Assembly (NCBI RefSeq): GCF_021513235.1
Contig: NZ_CP090976.1
Coordinates: 2,604,001-2,668,000 of the forward strand
DNA: 64,000 bases
Direction: 5' to 3'
Source: Kaistella sp. 97-N-M2
GTDB lineage: Bacteria > Bacteroidota > Bacteroidia > Flavobacteriales > Weeksellaceae
Below the pieces are notes generated by a model. The model searched no databases. It was not told the origin of the DNA and saw only the letters and a program-made list of their open reading frames with translations. Shown one piece after another: positions 24,764-34,130 of this stretch. How positions within the stretch are numbered: the stretch's first letter is position 1; each line of letters starts with the position of its first letter. The position numbers and the translations under genes are program-made.

Positions 24764-25279
24764 ATGGGACAAGCACAATCACCCCACCAGGATTTAGCAG
24801 GAACTTCTGCCATCGAAAAAATTAAAGAATTAGCCGAAAAAGCAAGAACCTGTTTTTTTACCACCAAACTCGGAACCGACGCGCACAGTATTCCAATGTC
24901 TTTGCAGGAAGTTGATGATCACGGCGTTTTGTGGTTTATCAGTTCTTCCGAAAGCGAACATAACAGGCATATCGCGGAGGATCCGAAAGTTCAGCTTTAT
25001 TTTATGAACGATTCTTCCTACGAATATGTTTTCATCAAAGGTCAGGCTACGGTTTCCAAAGACAGAGAACTCATCGAAAAATACTGGTCCGACTTTGCAA
25101 ATGCCTGGTTCGACGGAAAGGACGATCCCCGCGTTACCGTTATTGGTGTGAAAGCCCATGACGGTTATTATTACGAAACCAAAGACAACAAGGTTTTCGC
25201 CATGGCAAAAATGGTATTTGCCGCTGTAACGGGAAGTAAAAATGAAGATGGCGGAATAGAAGGCGGTTTAAACGTCTAA
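24764..25279 (+). CDS. Pyridoxamine 5'-phosphate oxidase-like general stress protein
   Basis: The 171-residue soluble protein belongs to the FMN-binding split-barrel group annotated as general stress protein 26. AIEKIKELAEKARTCFFTT, SIPMSLQEVDDHGVLWFISSSESEHNRHI and KVQLYFMNDSSYEYVFIKGQATV are the usual flavin-barrel strands, and EKYWSDFANAWFDGKDDPRVTVIGV follows. Members bind FMN or related flavins and are induced by stress; a defined reaction is not known. It is transcribed alone; an inverted repeat follows its stop. Confidence 0.88.
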   Translation: MGQAQSPHQDLAGTSAIEKIKELAEKARTCFFTTKLGTDAHSIPMSLQEVDDHGVLWFISSSESEHNRHIAEDPKVQLYFMNDSSYEYVFIKGQATVSKDRELIEKYWSDFANAWFDGKDDPRVTVIGVKAHDGYYYETKDNKVFAMAKMVFAAVTGSKNEDGGIEGGLNV

Positions 25280-25309
25280 ACGTTTGCCTTAAAATTTGCT
25301 ACAAAACAG

Positions 25310-25361
25310 AGCAACGATCAGTTTGTTTTAAACATTTTTAAAACTATTTTTGATCGTTGCT
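25310..25361 (+). repeat. 11-base inverted repeat upstream of the radical-SAM gene
   Basis: AGCAACGATCA (25310-25320) is mirrored perfectly by TGATCGTTGCT (25351-25361) across a 30-base loop that is itself A/T-rich. It lies between the stress protein and the radical-SAM start at 25376. It may terminate the upstream transcript, although the T-run is poor, or act as an operator. Confidence 0.55.
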
Positions 25362-25375
25362 ATTTAACATAATAC

Positions 25376-26634
25376 ATGAATTTTGAACGCATAAAAGAAA
25401 AACTCGAAATACTTGCAGATGCTGCAAAATATGATGTTTCCTGTTCGTCCAGCGGTGGAAACCGTAAAAATAAAAATGGTGGCCTCGGTGATAGTCATTC
25501 GACGGGGATTTGCCATTCGTATACCGAAGACGGACGCTGCGTTTCACTTCTTAAAATTTTACTCACGAACCATTGTATCTACGATTGCGCCTATTGTGTG
25601 TCGCGAAAATCGAATGACATCAAACGTGCCGCTTTCACCGTAGAAGAGGTTGTAGATCTCACTATCAATTTTTACCGCCGAAATTACATCGAAGGACTTT
25701 TCCTAAGCTCCGGAATTTTCAAAGACGCCGATACCACAATGGAACGCCTCGTTCGGATTGCGAAAAAATTACGCACGGAACATAAATTCAACGGCTACAT
25801 TCATCTGAAGTCCATTCCGGGTGCCAGCGACGAAATTATGAAAGAAGCCGGTTTGTATGCCGACCGTCTTTCTATCAATATTGAAATCCCCACCGAGAAA
25901 GGCCTCAAACTTTTAGCGCCGGACAAATCGCATTCGGAAATGATTAAACCCATGGGTTTTGTGAAGAATGAACTCATCCTGTACAAAGAAGAAAAAAGAT
26001 CTTTCGGAAGGTGCCGAAATTCGCGCCAGCCGGCCAGTCTACGCAAATGATCGTAGGCGCAACGGACGAAACCGATCTTAAAATTATTAAAGTAGCCGAT
26101 CATTTTTATCAAAATTTTAATTTGAAAAGGGTCTACTATTCTGGCTATGTTCCCATGTTGGAAGACGCGCGTTTGCCGTCCATTCATTCTCAGGTTCCTA
26201 TGTTGCGCGAAAACCGTTTGTATCAGGCAGATTGGCTCATGCGTTTCTACGGCTTTCAGGCCAACGAAATTTTAGAAAAGTCCAATCCCTTTCTGGATCT
26301 GGAAGTTGATCCGAAATTGGCCTGGGCTTTACGAAACCGCGAACGATTCCCCGTAAACATTAATACCGCGACGAAAGAAATGATTTTAAGAATTCCCGGT
26401 GTCGGTACAAAATCTACGAACAAAATATTGATGGCGCGGAGATTTCAGAATCTGAATCTGGACCATCTGAAAAAAATGGGCGTGGCCGTGAACCGTGCGA
26501 AATTTTTTGTGGAATTCGAGTCTCATAACATCTTTACGAAATACATCGACGATCAAAATTTCCGTAAGATTATTTTGAACGGTATGAAATCGAAATTCGC
26601 GAATCGTTTTTCGGAGCAATTAACTTTATTTTAA
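25376..26634 (+). pseudogene. Putative DNA modification/repair radical-SAM protein (TIGR03916-like), frameshifted
   Basis: Two overlapping frames together encode one family member of about 419 residues. The first (25376 to about 25996) contains the radical-SAM cluster motif CIYDCAYC (about residues 67-74), preceded by CHSYTEDGRC. The second frame, entered just before VPKFAPAGQSTQMIVGATDE, contains the rest of the barrel and a C-terminal helix-hairpin-helix DNA-binding motif (INTATKEMILRIPGVGTKSTNKIL). The break is at an A6 run (25992-25997) and one added base restores the family sequence. Read as it stands, the first frame ends at 26050. The slippage heptamer is imperfect, so an indel or sequencing error is more likely than programmed frameshifting. 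The next gene is its usual partner. Confidence 0.8.
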
Positions 26635-27398
26635 TGACGACGTTGGTATACGACGGCAGTTTTGAAGGTTTGCTGACGGCGGTCTTTGAAGTTTTCGAAT
26701 ACAAATACACCGAGGTCGATATCGTCAGTTTTAGCAATTATCATCAGGAAAATATTTTTGCGCAGGTTCACGAAGTTGTAACCGACGTCGCAAAATCCGA
26801 GCGGGTTTTAAATAAGATCAAAATCAATCTCGGCAGCGAAGGAATCTCCCGTTTACTGCTGGTTTATTTCTCGGAAAAACCTGTGGCAGAGAAGTTAATA
26901 TTGAGCGCTGTACGGCATTCGCTTCAAAATCCCGGCAAAAATATTCTTCAGGATTTTGGTAATGACGATATTTTAGATATTGCGAAAATCTGTAAATCCG
27001 TTGGGCGCGAAATACACCGCATGCATGCTTTTGTCCGTTTCGAAAAACTGCAGGATGAAGTATATTTTTCGAAAATTGAACCGGATTTTAATGTGCTTCC
27101 GCTTATTTTAAAACATTTTAAAAACCGTTATCAGGATCAAAAGTGGATGATTTTTGATCTGAAAAGACATTACGGAATTTTTTATGATATGAATGAAGTC
27201 GATTTTTTTTATCCGGACGAAATCCCGACGAAAGATTTCAGAAAAACCGAAAATCTGCTGCATGAGGAAGAGGTCGCCTATCAAAAATTGTGGCAGCGCT
27301 ACTTTTTCAAGACCAATATTCCGGAACGGAAAAATTTAAAATTACATCATCAATCCCTGCCAAAACGCTACTGGAAATATCTGACGGAAAAATATTAA
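26634..27398 (+). CDS. TIGR03915-family DNA metabolism protein (DUF4130)
   Basis: The 254-residue protein matches the family that is almost always found next to the TIGR03916 radical-SAM protein. The opening TTLVYDGSFEGLLTAVFEVFEYKY, RLLLVYFSEKP, and the centre IGREIHRMHAFVRFEKLQDEVYFSKIEPDFNVLPLI are characteristic, as is DLKRHYGIFYD. The C terminus has a basic, tyrosine-rich end (HHQSLPKRYWKYLTEKY). It starts inside the stop codon of the radical-SAM frame, so translation is coupled. The pair is linked to uracil-DNA glycosylase genes in other genomes and is believed to act in DNA repair or modification, but the reaction is unknown. Confidence 0.88.
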   Translation: MTTLVYDGSFEGLLTAVFEVFEYKYTEVDIVSFSNYHQENIFAQVHEVVTDVAKSERVLNKIKINLGSEGISRLLLVYFSEKPVAEKLILSAVRHSLQNPGKNILQDFGNDDILDIAKICKSVGREIHRMHAFVRFEKLQDEVYFSKIEPDFNVLPLILKHFKNRYQDQKWMIFDLKRHYGIFYDMNEVDFFYPDEIPTKDFRKTENLLHEEEVAYQKLWQRYFFKTNIPERKNLKLHHQSLPKRYWKYLTEKY

Positions 27399-27498
27399 AG
27401 CCGCTCATCGCTCGCTGGTACAAAAATGGCTTCTGCTTTTGAAAAAAAAATCTTTTTTGCGCAGTCAATAATCACCCCTCAATCCTCAATAACACTGA

Positions 27499-28542
27499 AT
27501 GAAACTCGTAAAATTCACCAACAAAGGCATTTACTGCATTCCGGGCAAGTTTTATCTCGATCCCTGGCGACCTGTCGATTTGGCCGTCATCTCCCACGGC
27601 CATGGTGATCACGCAAAATGGGGCATGAAAAAATATCTTTGTCATCACTTTACGAAACCTATTTTAAAGATCAGAATTGGCGAAGATATCGAGGTGCAAA
27701 GTTTGGGTTACAATGAACCCATCATGATTAACGGCGTTAAAGTCAGTTTTCATCCGGCCGGTCATATCGTGGGTTCCTGCCAGATCCGTATGGAATATAA
27801 AGGTTTTGTAACGGTTTTTTCGGGTGATTATAAAGTTCAGGACGATGGAATTTCTACGCCGTTCGAAGTCGTAAAGTGTAACGAATTCATTACCGAAAGC
27901 ACTTTTGGCTTGCCCATCTACAATTGGTTAACGCCGCAACAGTATTCGGATCAGATGAAATCCTGGGTTGAAAGCAACCGCGAACAGGGGAAGACTTCCG
28001 TTTTTATCGGCTATTCTTTGGGTAAAGCGCAGCGCATTATGAAGTCCGTCGAAGGCATGGGGAAAATATTCGTGCACAGTTCCATCGGCCGTTTAAACGA
28101 AGCCATCGAAAGCGTGGGCGTAAAATTGCCCGAATATGAAACGGTTTTGTTTAATGATGATTTAAAGATGGTTAAAAATGAAATCGTCATCGTGCCGCCC
28201 GCCTTGTTGGACAGCAATATGATCCGAAAAATTCCAAACCGCGCGACCGGACTTTGTTCGGGCTGGATGCAGGTGCGTGGTTCGCGCAGATGGCGCTCTG
28301 CAGACGCCGGTTTTGCGATATCCGATCATGCCGACTGGAATGGATTATTGGATACGGTGAAAGCCACAGGCGCCGAACAGGTTCACGTGACGCACGGGCA
28401 GATCGCTGTTTTCTCCAAATATCTGAATGAGATCGGCATTAAATCCGACGAAGTTAAAACCAATTTTGGCGACGAAGAAGAATCCTCTGCTAAAGAGGAA
28501 GAACCCATCAAAAAAACAGAGACCGAAGCCGAAACCAAATAG
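27499..28542 (+). CDS. Ligase-associated DNA exonuclease (metallo-beta-lactamase/beta-CASP)
   Basis: The 347-residue protein has the metal-binding HGHGDH motif at about residues 33-38, GHIVGSCQI near residue 90, a SGDY motif near 112 and the TEST segment of beta-CASP nucleases. SDHADW near residue 275 and HVTHGQ near residue 295 complete the set. It matches the exonuclease of the ligase-associated DNA-damage-response (LADDR) cluster, and the ATP-dependent ligase follows 31 bases later. It probably trims DNA ends for the ligase. The C terminus carries a charged Glu/Lys tail of about 25 residues that is likely disordered. Confidence 0.92.
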   Translation: MKLVKFTNKGIYCIPGKFYLDPWRPVDLAVISHGHGDHAKWGMKKYLCHHFTKPILKIRIGEDIEVQSLGYNEPIMINGVKVSFHPAGHIVGSCQIRMEYKGFVTVFSGDYKVQDDGISTPFEVVKCNEFITESTFGLPIYNWLTPQQYSDQMKSWVESNREQGKTSVFIGYSLGKAQRIMKSVEGMGKIFVHSSIGRLNEAIESVGVKLPEYETVLFNDDLKMVKNEIVIVPPALLDSNMIRKIPNRATGLCSGWMQVRGSRRWRSADAGFAISDHADWNGLLDTVKATGAEQVHVTHGQIAVFSKYLNEIGIKSDEVKTNFGDEEESSAKEEEPIKKTETEAETK

Positions 28543-28573
28543 CAACCAATCATTCATCACCTCAATCTAAGAC

Positions 28574-30154
28574 ATGAAATATTTCGCAGAACTCATTTTA
28601 TCTTTGGAAAGCAGTAATAAAACGACGGCGAAGGTTGACGCGATGGTGCATTATTTAAATACGGCGGACGAAAAAGACAAGCTTTGGTTCCTCGCCTTAT
28701 TTACGGGAAAACGTCCGAAAAGACCCATCAACAGTAATTTTCTGAAAATGTGGGCCTTGGAGATCATTCAGCTGCCGGAGTGGCTTTTTCTGGAGAGTTA
28801 CAGTTCCGTCGGCGATCTGGGCGAAACATTGTCCCTCATTTTACCGGCGCCCGAAAACATCATCGACAAATCGCTTTCCCAGTGGATCACCGAACTCATC
28901 GACTTAAAAGATAAGACCGAAGCAGAAAAGAAAGCTTACGTTTTGGAAAGCTGGAACGGACTCGACTATACCGAACGCTTTATATTTAACAAATTGATTG
29001 GCGGTAGTTTTCGCGTCGGCGTGTCCAAAAAACTCCTTATCAACGCGCTTTCGAAATATTCAGGCATTGAAACGAGCCAGCTCATGCACAGCATTATGGG
29101 GAAATGGGATATCGACGAGGTGGATTTTGAAGATTTAATTCAGGGTACCAATATCAATCCCGATAATTCCAAACCTTATCCGTTCTGTCTGGCGTATCCG
29201 CTGGAAAAAACGCCCGAAGATCTGGGCGATCACGAGGAGTGGCAGGTCGAATACAAGTGGGACGGAATTCGTGGGCAGTTTATCAAACGAAACGACGAAG
29301 TTTTCATCTGGTCACGCGGCGAAGAACTCGTCAACGCGCAGTTTCCGGAATTGGTGGAAGCGTTCCAGAAAGTGGAAGGCAATTTTGTTTTGGATGGCGA
29401 AATCTTAGCCGTCCGCGAGGATGAAGTGCTTAATTTTAATGAACTCCAAAAGCGCCTCAACCGCAAAACGATTTCTGCCAAGATGATGAAAGAAATTCCC
29501 ATCAATACTTTTGTGTACGATATTTTGGAACTCGAAGAAGAAGATTTACGGGAAAAACCCCTCGTCGAAAGGCGCTTGCTTTTGGAACAGATCATCGAAA
29601 ACTCCCATGTCGACACCATTAAAATTTCGGAAATAATTGTTGCAAAATCCTGGGAAGAATTGGCGGAAGTTCGGGAGAAATCGCGCGAGAATAACAGTGA
29701 AGGTTTAATGCTTAAACAGAAAAATTCGCATTATCATTCCGGCCGCAAAAAAGGCGACTGGTGGAAATGGAAAGTAGATGCCCTAACCATCGATGCCGTT
29801 TTAATCTACGCGCAGAAAGGCAGCGGGCGCAGAAGCGGTTTTTATACGGATTACACGTTTGCCGTAAAAAAAGAAGATCAGCTCGTCACCATCGCCAAAG
29901 CGTATTCGGGTTTAACGGATAAAGAAATTATGGAAGTCAGCCGCTTTGTGACGAAGAATTCCCTGGAAAAATTCGGTCCCGTTCGCACCGTAAAAGCAGA
30001 ACTGGTTTTTGAAATTGCTTTTGAAGGAATTGGTTTCAGCAACCGCCATAAAAGTGGAGTAGCCCTGCGTTTTCCGCGCATCGTGCGGTGGCGCCGCGAT
30101 AAAACCGTGAAAGATATCGACGATATTGAAGAAGTGAAAAAGTTAATTCAGTAA
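28574..30154 (+). CDS. ATP-dependent DNA ligase of the ligase-associated repair cluster
   Basis: The 526-residue enzyme has an N-terminal helical DNA-binding domain (residues 1-200), the nucleotidyltransferase domain and an OB-fold. The adenylated Lys lies in EYKWDGIRGQF (about residue 229), followed by WSRGEELV, VLDGEIL, EGLMLKQKNSHYHSGRKKGDWWKWK and the OB-fold block GFYTDYTFAV. The C-terminal VFEIAFEGIGFSNRHKSGVALRFPRIVRWR is typical of bacterial LigB/LigC-type ligases found with an Lhr-like helicase and two nucleases. It acts in repair of DNA damage rather than replication, which uses the NAD-dependent ligase in these organisms. Confidence 0.93.
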   Translation: MKYFAELILSLESSNKTTAKVDAMVHYLNTADEKDKLWFLALFTGKRPKRPINSNFLKMWALEIIQLPEWLFLESYSSVGDLGETLSLILPAPENIIDKSLSQWITELIDLKDKTEAEKKAYVLESWNGLDYTERFIFNKLIGGSFRVGVSKKLLINALSKYSGIETSQLMHSIMGKWDIDEVDFEDLIQGTNINPDNSKPYPFCLAYPLEKTPEDLGDHEEWQVEYKWDGIRGQFIKRNDEVFIWSRGEELVNAQFPELVEAFQKVEGNFVLDGEILAVREDEVLNFNELQKRLNRKTISAKMMKEIPINTFVYDILELEEEDLREKPLVERRLLLEQIIENSHVDTIKISEIIVAKSWEELAEVREKSRENNSEGLMLKQKNSHYHSGRKKGDWWKWKVDALTIDAVLIYAQKGSGRRSGFYTDYTFAVKKEDQLVTIAKAYSGLTDKEIMEVSRFVTKNSLEKFGPVRTVKAELVFEIAFEGIGFSNRHKSGVALRFPRIVRWRRDKTVKDIDDIEEVKKLIQ

Positions 30155-30340
30155 AAACAGAAGTTGCGTTCGAAGTTCAGTACCAAATTATTTAAATAAA
30201 AATAACTACAGCTTTTCGATAAGCCACTGCAAAGAAAAAAACCAGTAAGAATAAATTTGTCTTTAAATTAAAGTCCTTTCACAAGTCTTTGACAAACAAT
30301 TTTAAATAATACGAGAAAAATAGCTCTACGCCGAAATTTT

Positions 30341-32818
30341 ATGGAGAAAGATTTTCAACAAACCGAAGGATTAAACATCATCAAAAACTGGATGGCGGAA
30401 AAAAATTTTTCGCCCTTCAATTTTCAGATGGAAACCTGGGAAAAATTTTACAGAAACTACAGCGGAATGGTTGTCGCGCCCACCGGTTTCGGAAAAACTT
30501 ATTCTGTTTTCCTAGCCGTCATCGTTGATTTTCTCAACTTTCCGGAGCAATACGGCAACGGTTTAAAGCTTCTTTGGATCACGCCCTTGCGCGCCCTGGC
30601 GAAAGATATCGCCAAAGCCATGCGCGAAGCGATCGACGAAATCGGCCTGGACTGGACCGTGGGCGTGCGAAACGGCGATACGCCGGTTGCCGAACGTGCC
30701 GCGCAGACTAAAAAAATGCCCGATATTTTACTCGTCACACCCGAAAGTATGCACCTGCTTTTGGCGCAGAAAAATAACCAGCGATTTTTCAAAAATTTAA
30801 AATGCATTGCCGTTGACGAGTGGCACGAACTTCTGGGCGGAAAACGCGGCGTTCTCACGGAACTGGCTTTGTCGAGGTTGGTTTCCTATCAAAAGAAAGT
30901 ACGGATTTGGGGAATCACCGCAACGATTGGAAATTTAGATGAAGCACTTGAAGTTTTAATCCCATATAAAATCAAAAAGACAAAAGTTGTTGCGAAAGAA
31001 AAAAAGAAGATCGACATTATTCCGGTTTTTCCCGATGAAGTCGAGGTTTTGCCCTGGGCCGGGCATTTAGGACATAAACTTGCGGATAAAGTCATCCCGA
31101 TAATTTTGGACAGCAAAACAACGTTGGTCTTTACAAATACGCGAAGTCAGGCCGAAATGTGGTACCAGATCTTGCTGCAGCAGCATCCCGATTTTGCGGG
31201 ACAGATCGCCATTCATCACAGTTCTATTGATAAAGATCTGCGAATCTGGATTGAAGAAAATTTGAGTTCCGGCTATCTAAAAGCCGTGGTGTCAACTTCT
31301 TCGCTGGATCTCGGCGTTGATTTTAAACCGGTCGATACGGTGATTCAAATAGGTTCCGCCAAAGGCGTGGCCCGCTTTTTACAGCGTGCCGGACGCAGCG
31401 GACATTCTCCTTTTGAAACCTCAAAAATATATTTCGTGCCCACGCATTCTCTGGAATTAATTGAGGTGGCCGCTTTAAAGGAAGCCGTGAAGCAGAAAGT
31501 TATCGAGCCACGCGTTCCGATGGTCATGACCTTTGATGTTTTGGTGCAATATCTTATTTCTTTGGCGGTGGGCGAAGGCTTTAAAGAAGCGGATACTTTT
31601 AAACAAATTAAAAGCACTTTTGCTTTTCAGGAAATGACGCCCGAAGAATGGAAGTCTTTGCTGCAGTTTATCACGGTTGGTGGCGGCGCTTTCAAAAATT
31701 ATGAGGAGTTTCACAAAGTCGTCATCGAAAAAGGAATTTACAAAGTGACGAGCCGCAGAATCGCCATGCTCCACCGCATGAACGTCGGCGTGATCGTGAG
31801 TGACGCAATGCTGAAAGTGAAAGTTTTGGGCGGCGGTTATGTCGGAATGATCGAAGAATACTTCATCACGCGCATGAAAAAGGAAGATAAATTTATTCTG
31901 GCGGGACGCGTTCTGGAAGTTGCGCACATTAAAGAAATGACGGTGTATTGCCGCAATGCCAAAGGAAAAGCCATGGTGCCGAGTTATCTGGGCGGACGAT
32001 TGCCGCTGAGTTCGTACCTCGGCCAATTTTTACGTCTCAAACTGTCGCAGTCTTTAGATGCGAAATCTTCGGAGAAGGAACTGAAATTTCTGCATCCGCT
32101 TTTGGCGAGTCAGGAAGGCATTTCGCACATTCCGAAAGAGGACGAATTTTTGGTTGAAATCATCAAAACGCGCGATGGCTATCATCTTTTTATGTATCCG
32201 TTTGAAGGCCGGCTTATTCATGAAGTCATGTCTGCTTTGATCGCTTTTCGGATTTCTAAAATTACACCGATCTCGTTTTCAATGGCGATGAACGATTATG
32301 GTTTTGAACTTTTGAGTTCTCAGGAAATCCCGCTGACCGAAGAAAATTTAAAGCAAATTCTCACGAAAGAAAATTTAATTCAGGATGTTTTAAGCAGTAT
32401 TAACGCCACGGAAATGGCGCGCAGAAAATTTCGGGACATCGCCGTGATTTCGGGTTTGGTGATCCAGACTTATCCGGGCCAGCAAAAAAACAACAAAAGT
32501 CTGCAGGCTTCCGCGGGTTTAATTTTTAATGTTTTAGAAGATTACGATTCTCAAAATATCCTTCTGAAACAGGCTTACACGGAGGTTTTTAACCAACAGA
32601 TCGATGAAGCGCGGCTGGTGGAAGCGTTCAACAGGATTGAAAATTCCAAAATTATTCTGAAATTTGCGAACTCTTTTACTCCCCTGAGTTTTCCCATCAA
32701 AGTCGACAGTCTGCGCCAGTCTTTGAGCAGCGAAGATTTGGGCGAAAGAATTAAAAGAATGCAGGCGGAAGCCATGAAGAAAGGAAAAACGATAGCGCAG
32801 ACGGTGCGTGGAAAGTAA
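30341..32818 (+). CDS. Lhr-like DEXH helicase of the ligase-associated repair cluster
   Basis: The 825-residue helicase has Walker A VVAPTGFGKTYS (about residues 44-55), the DEXH box VDEWHELLGGKRG (about 156-168), motif III GITATIG, motif V VVSTSSLDLGVDF and motif VI QRAGRSGHS. The C-terminal half is a large Lhr-type extension with winged-helix and beta-barrel parts, plus a basic tail. The family is the ligase-associated DNA-damage-response DEXH helicase. It starts 187 bases after the ligase, a gap in which I see no coding potential but which may contain an extra promoter. It should unwind or remodel DNA for the associated nucleases and ligase. Confidence 0.93.
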   Translation: MEKDFQQTEGLNIIKNWMAEKNFSPFNFQMETWEKFYRNYSGMVVAPTGFGKTYSVFLAVIVDFLNFPEQYGNGLKLLWITPLRALAKDIAKAMREAIDEIGLDWTVGVRNGDTPVAERAAQTKKMPDILLVTPESMHLLLAQKNNQRFFKNLKCIAVDEWHELLGGKRGVLTELALSRLVSYQKKVRIWGITATIGNLDEALEVLIPYKIKKTKVVAKEKKKIDIIPVFPDEVEVLPWAGHLGHKLADKVIPIILDSKTTLVFTNTRSQAEMWYQILLQQHPDFAGQIAIHHSSIDKDLRIWIEENLSSGYLKAVVSTSSLDLGVDFKPVDTVIQIGSAKGVARFLQRAGRSGHSPFETSKIYFVPTHSLELIEVAALKEAVKQKVIEPRVPMVMTFDVLVQYLISLAVGEGFKEADTFKQIKSTFAFQEMTPEEWKSLLQFITVGGGAFKNYEEFHKVVIEKGIYKVTSRRIAMLHRMNVGVIVSDAMLKVKVLGGGYVGMIEEYFITRMKKEDKFILAGRVLEVAHIKEMTVYCRNAKGKAMVPSYLGGRLPLSSYLGQFLRLKLSQSLDAKSSEKELKFLHPLLASQEGISHIPKEDEFLVEIIKTRDGYHLFMYPFEGRLIHEVMSALIAFRISKITPISFSMAMNDYGFELLSSQEIPLTEENLKQILTKENLIQDVLSSINATEMARRKFRDIAVISGLVIQTYPGQQKNNKSLQASAGLIFNVLEDYDSQNILLKQAYTEVFNQQIDEARLVEAFNRIENSKIILKFANSFTPLSFPIKVDSLRQSLSSEDLGERIKRMQAEAMKKGKTIAQTVRGK

Positions 32819-32849
32819 GATTCTGCGCCAAAATAATTTAGAAAAATAA

Positions 32850-33491
32850 ATGCTCAAAACTTTAGATAAGGAAATTCAAAACGCAACCTTAACCTTCACC
32901 AATCAGCGTGCTTTGTTTTGGAAAGAAAAAAAGATACTGATCCTCAGTGATCTGCATGTGGGAAAATCGGCGCATTTTCGAAAGCACGGCATCGCAGTCT
33001 CCTCCGAAGTATTACTGCACGATCTGGAAAAATTAGAATACTTGATTCATCATTTTCAGCCGGAGAAAGTGCTTTTTGTGGGCGATCTTTTTCATGCCGG
33101 TTATAATTCCGATCTCGATCTTTTTAAAGACTGGCGTTTTCAGTTTCCGCAAAGTTTTATTCTAATCCGCGGCAATCACGATAAATTAAAGTGTGAAATT
33201 TACGATGAGCTCGGCATCGAATGCATCGACGAAGCGCTTGAAATGGCTCCTTTCACCTTTATTCATCATCCGGAAGAACTTGAAGACAAACATTTTTATA
33301 TTTCGGGACATATTCATCCCGGGTTTGTGCTAAAAGGAAAAAATGAAAGGCTGCGTTTGCCCTGCTTTGCGGTGTCCGACCAACAGATCGTTCTGCCCGC
33401 TTTCAGCAGATTTACGGGTCTGGACACGAAATCTTTAAAAGGAAATTTTAAAAATATCGTTTTTACGGGAGGCACCATTTTTGAAGTGTAA
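32850..33491 (+). CDS. pdeM: Ligase-associated metallophosphoesterase endonuclease PdeM
   Basis: The 213-residue protein is a calcineurin-like phosphoesterase. The two-metal motifs are all present: SDLHVGKSAHF (about residue 33), VGDLFHAGYNSD (about 76), IRGNHDKLK (about 107), IHHPEE and SGHIHPG (about 152). The family is the fourth member of the ligase-associated repair set and lies 32 bases after the helicase gene. It probably nicks or trims damaged DNA before ligation. It starts at ATG 32850 with no signal peptide, which fits a nucleic-acid role in the cytoplasm. Confidence 0.92.
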   Translation: MLKTLDKEIQNATLTFTNQRALFWKEKKILILSDLHVGKSAHFRKHGIAVSSEVLLHDLEKLEYLIHHFQPEKVLFVGDLFHAGYNSDLDLFKDWRFQFPQSFILIRGNHDKLKCEIYDELGIECIDEALEMAPFTFIHHPEELEDKHFYISGHIHPGFVLKGKNERLRLPCFAVSDQQIVLPAFSRFTGLDTKSLKGNFKNIVFTGGTIFEV

Positions 33492-33509
33492 CCCACGAAA
33501 AATTTAACG

Positions 33510-34049
33510 ATGAAAACATTAAAAAAACTCGCTGTTCCCCTTTCTATTGGTATTTTAGGAGCAGTCCTTCTAAGTTCGTGTTCCGTGGGAATTCCAAAGG
33601 GCGCGACCGCGGTACAGAATTTCGATTCAAAAAAATATTTGGGCAAATGGTACGAGATCGCGCGCTTCGATTTCCGTTTTGAAAAAAATCTGAACAATAC
33701 CACCGCCGAATATTCCGATAAATCCAATGGAAATATCGAGGTGAAAAACCGCGGTTACGATTACGTGAAAAATAAATGGAAAGAATCCGTAGGCGAAGCG
33801 AAATTTGTAAACAAACCGACCGAAGCGCGTCTGAAAGTTTCTTTTTTCAAACCCATCTGGGCAGGTTACAATGTGATCGATATCGACGAAAATTATAGAT
33901 ATGCGCTCGTTGCCGGCAATAATCTCGATTATCTGTGGATCTTATCGCGGGAAAAAACAATTCCCGAAAGTTATAAGCAAAGGTTTCTGGAAAAAGCAAA
34001 ATCTTTAGGTTACAAAACAGAAAATTTAATCTGGGTAAAACACGATTAA
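33510..34049 (+). CDS. Lipocalin family lipoprotein (Blc-like)
   Basis: The 179-residue protein has a lipoprotein signal (lipobox LSSC) and a lipocalin barrel with the diagnostic LGKWYEIARFDFRFEKNLNN at residues 45-64. YALVAGNNLDYLWILSR is the conserved third structural region. Bacterial lipocalins bind lipids or fatty acids at the outer membrane and are stress-induced. It follows PdeM by 18 bases and may be transcribed with the repair genes, but there is no functional link to them. A strong terminator lies after it. Confidence 0.92.
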   Translation: MKTLKKLAVPLSIGILGAVLLSSCSVGIPKGATAVQNFDSKKYLGKWYEIARFDFRFEKNLNNTTAEYSDKSNGNIEVKNRGYDYVKNKWKESVGEAKFVNKPTEARLKVSFFKPIWAGYNVIDIDENYRYALVAGNNLDYLWILSREKTIPESYKQRFLEKAKSLGYKTENLIWVKHD

Positions 34050-34069
34050 ATCAAATATTAAAAAAACGA

Positions 34070-34103
34070 ATGCCCGCCGACAATGATCGGTGGGCATTTT
34101 TTA
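34070..34103. terminator. Rho-independent terminator between lipocalin and TonB receptor
   Basis: Twelve-base arms AATGCCCGCCGA (34070-34081) and TCGGTGGGCATT (34088-34099) pair with one G-T pair around a 6-base loop and are followed by TTTT. It serves the plus-strand repair transcript and, because A-runs precede the stem, also the convergent minus-strand gene. Confidence 0.85.
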
Positions 34104-34130
34104 TAGGTAAATGGCAGGCGAAACGTTACA

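Noticed and set aside
25991..26011. Programmed frameshifting in the radical-SAM gene
   Set aside because: The run GAA AAA AGA does not form a proper slippery heptamer; an indel is simpler.
31475..32026. Long minus-strand open frame (183 codons) inside the helicase gene
   Set aside because: It is antisense to conserved helicase sequence and shows no family features; a coding shadow.
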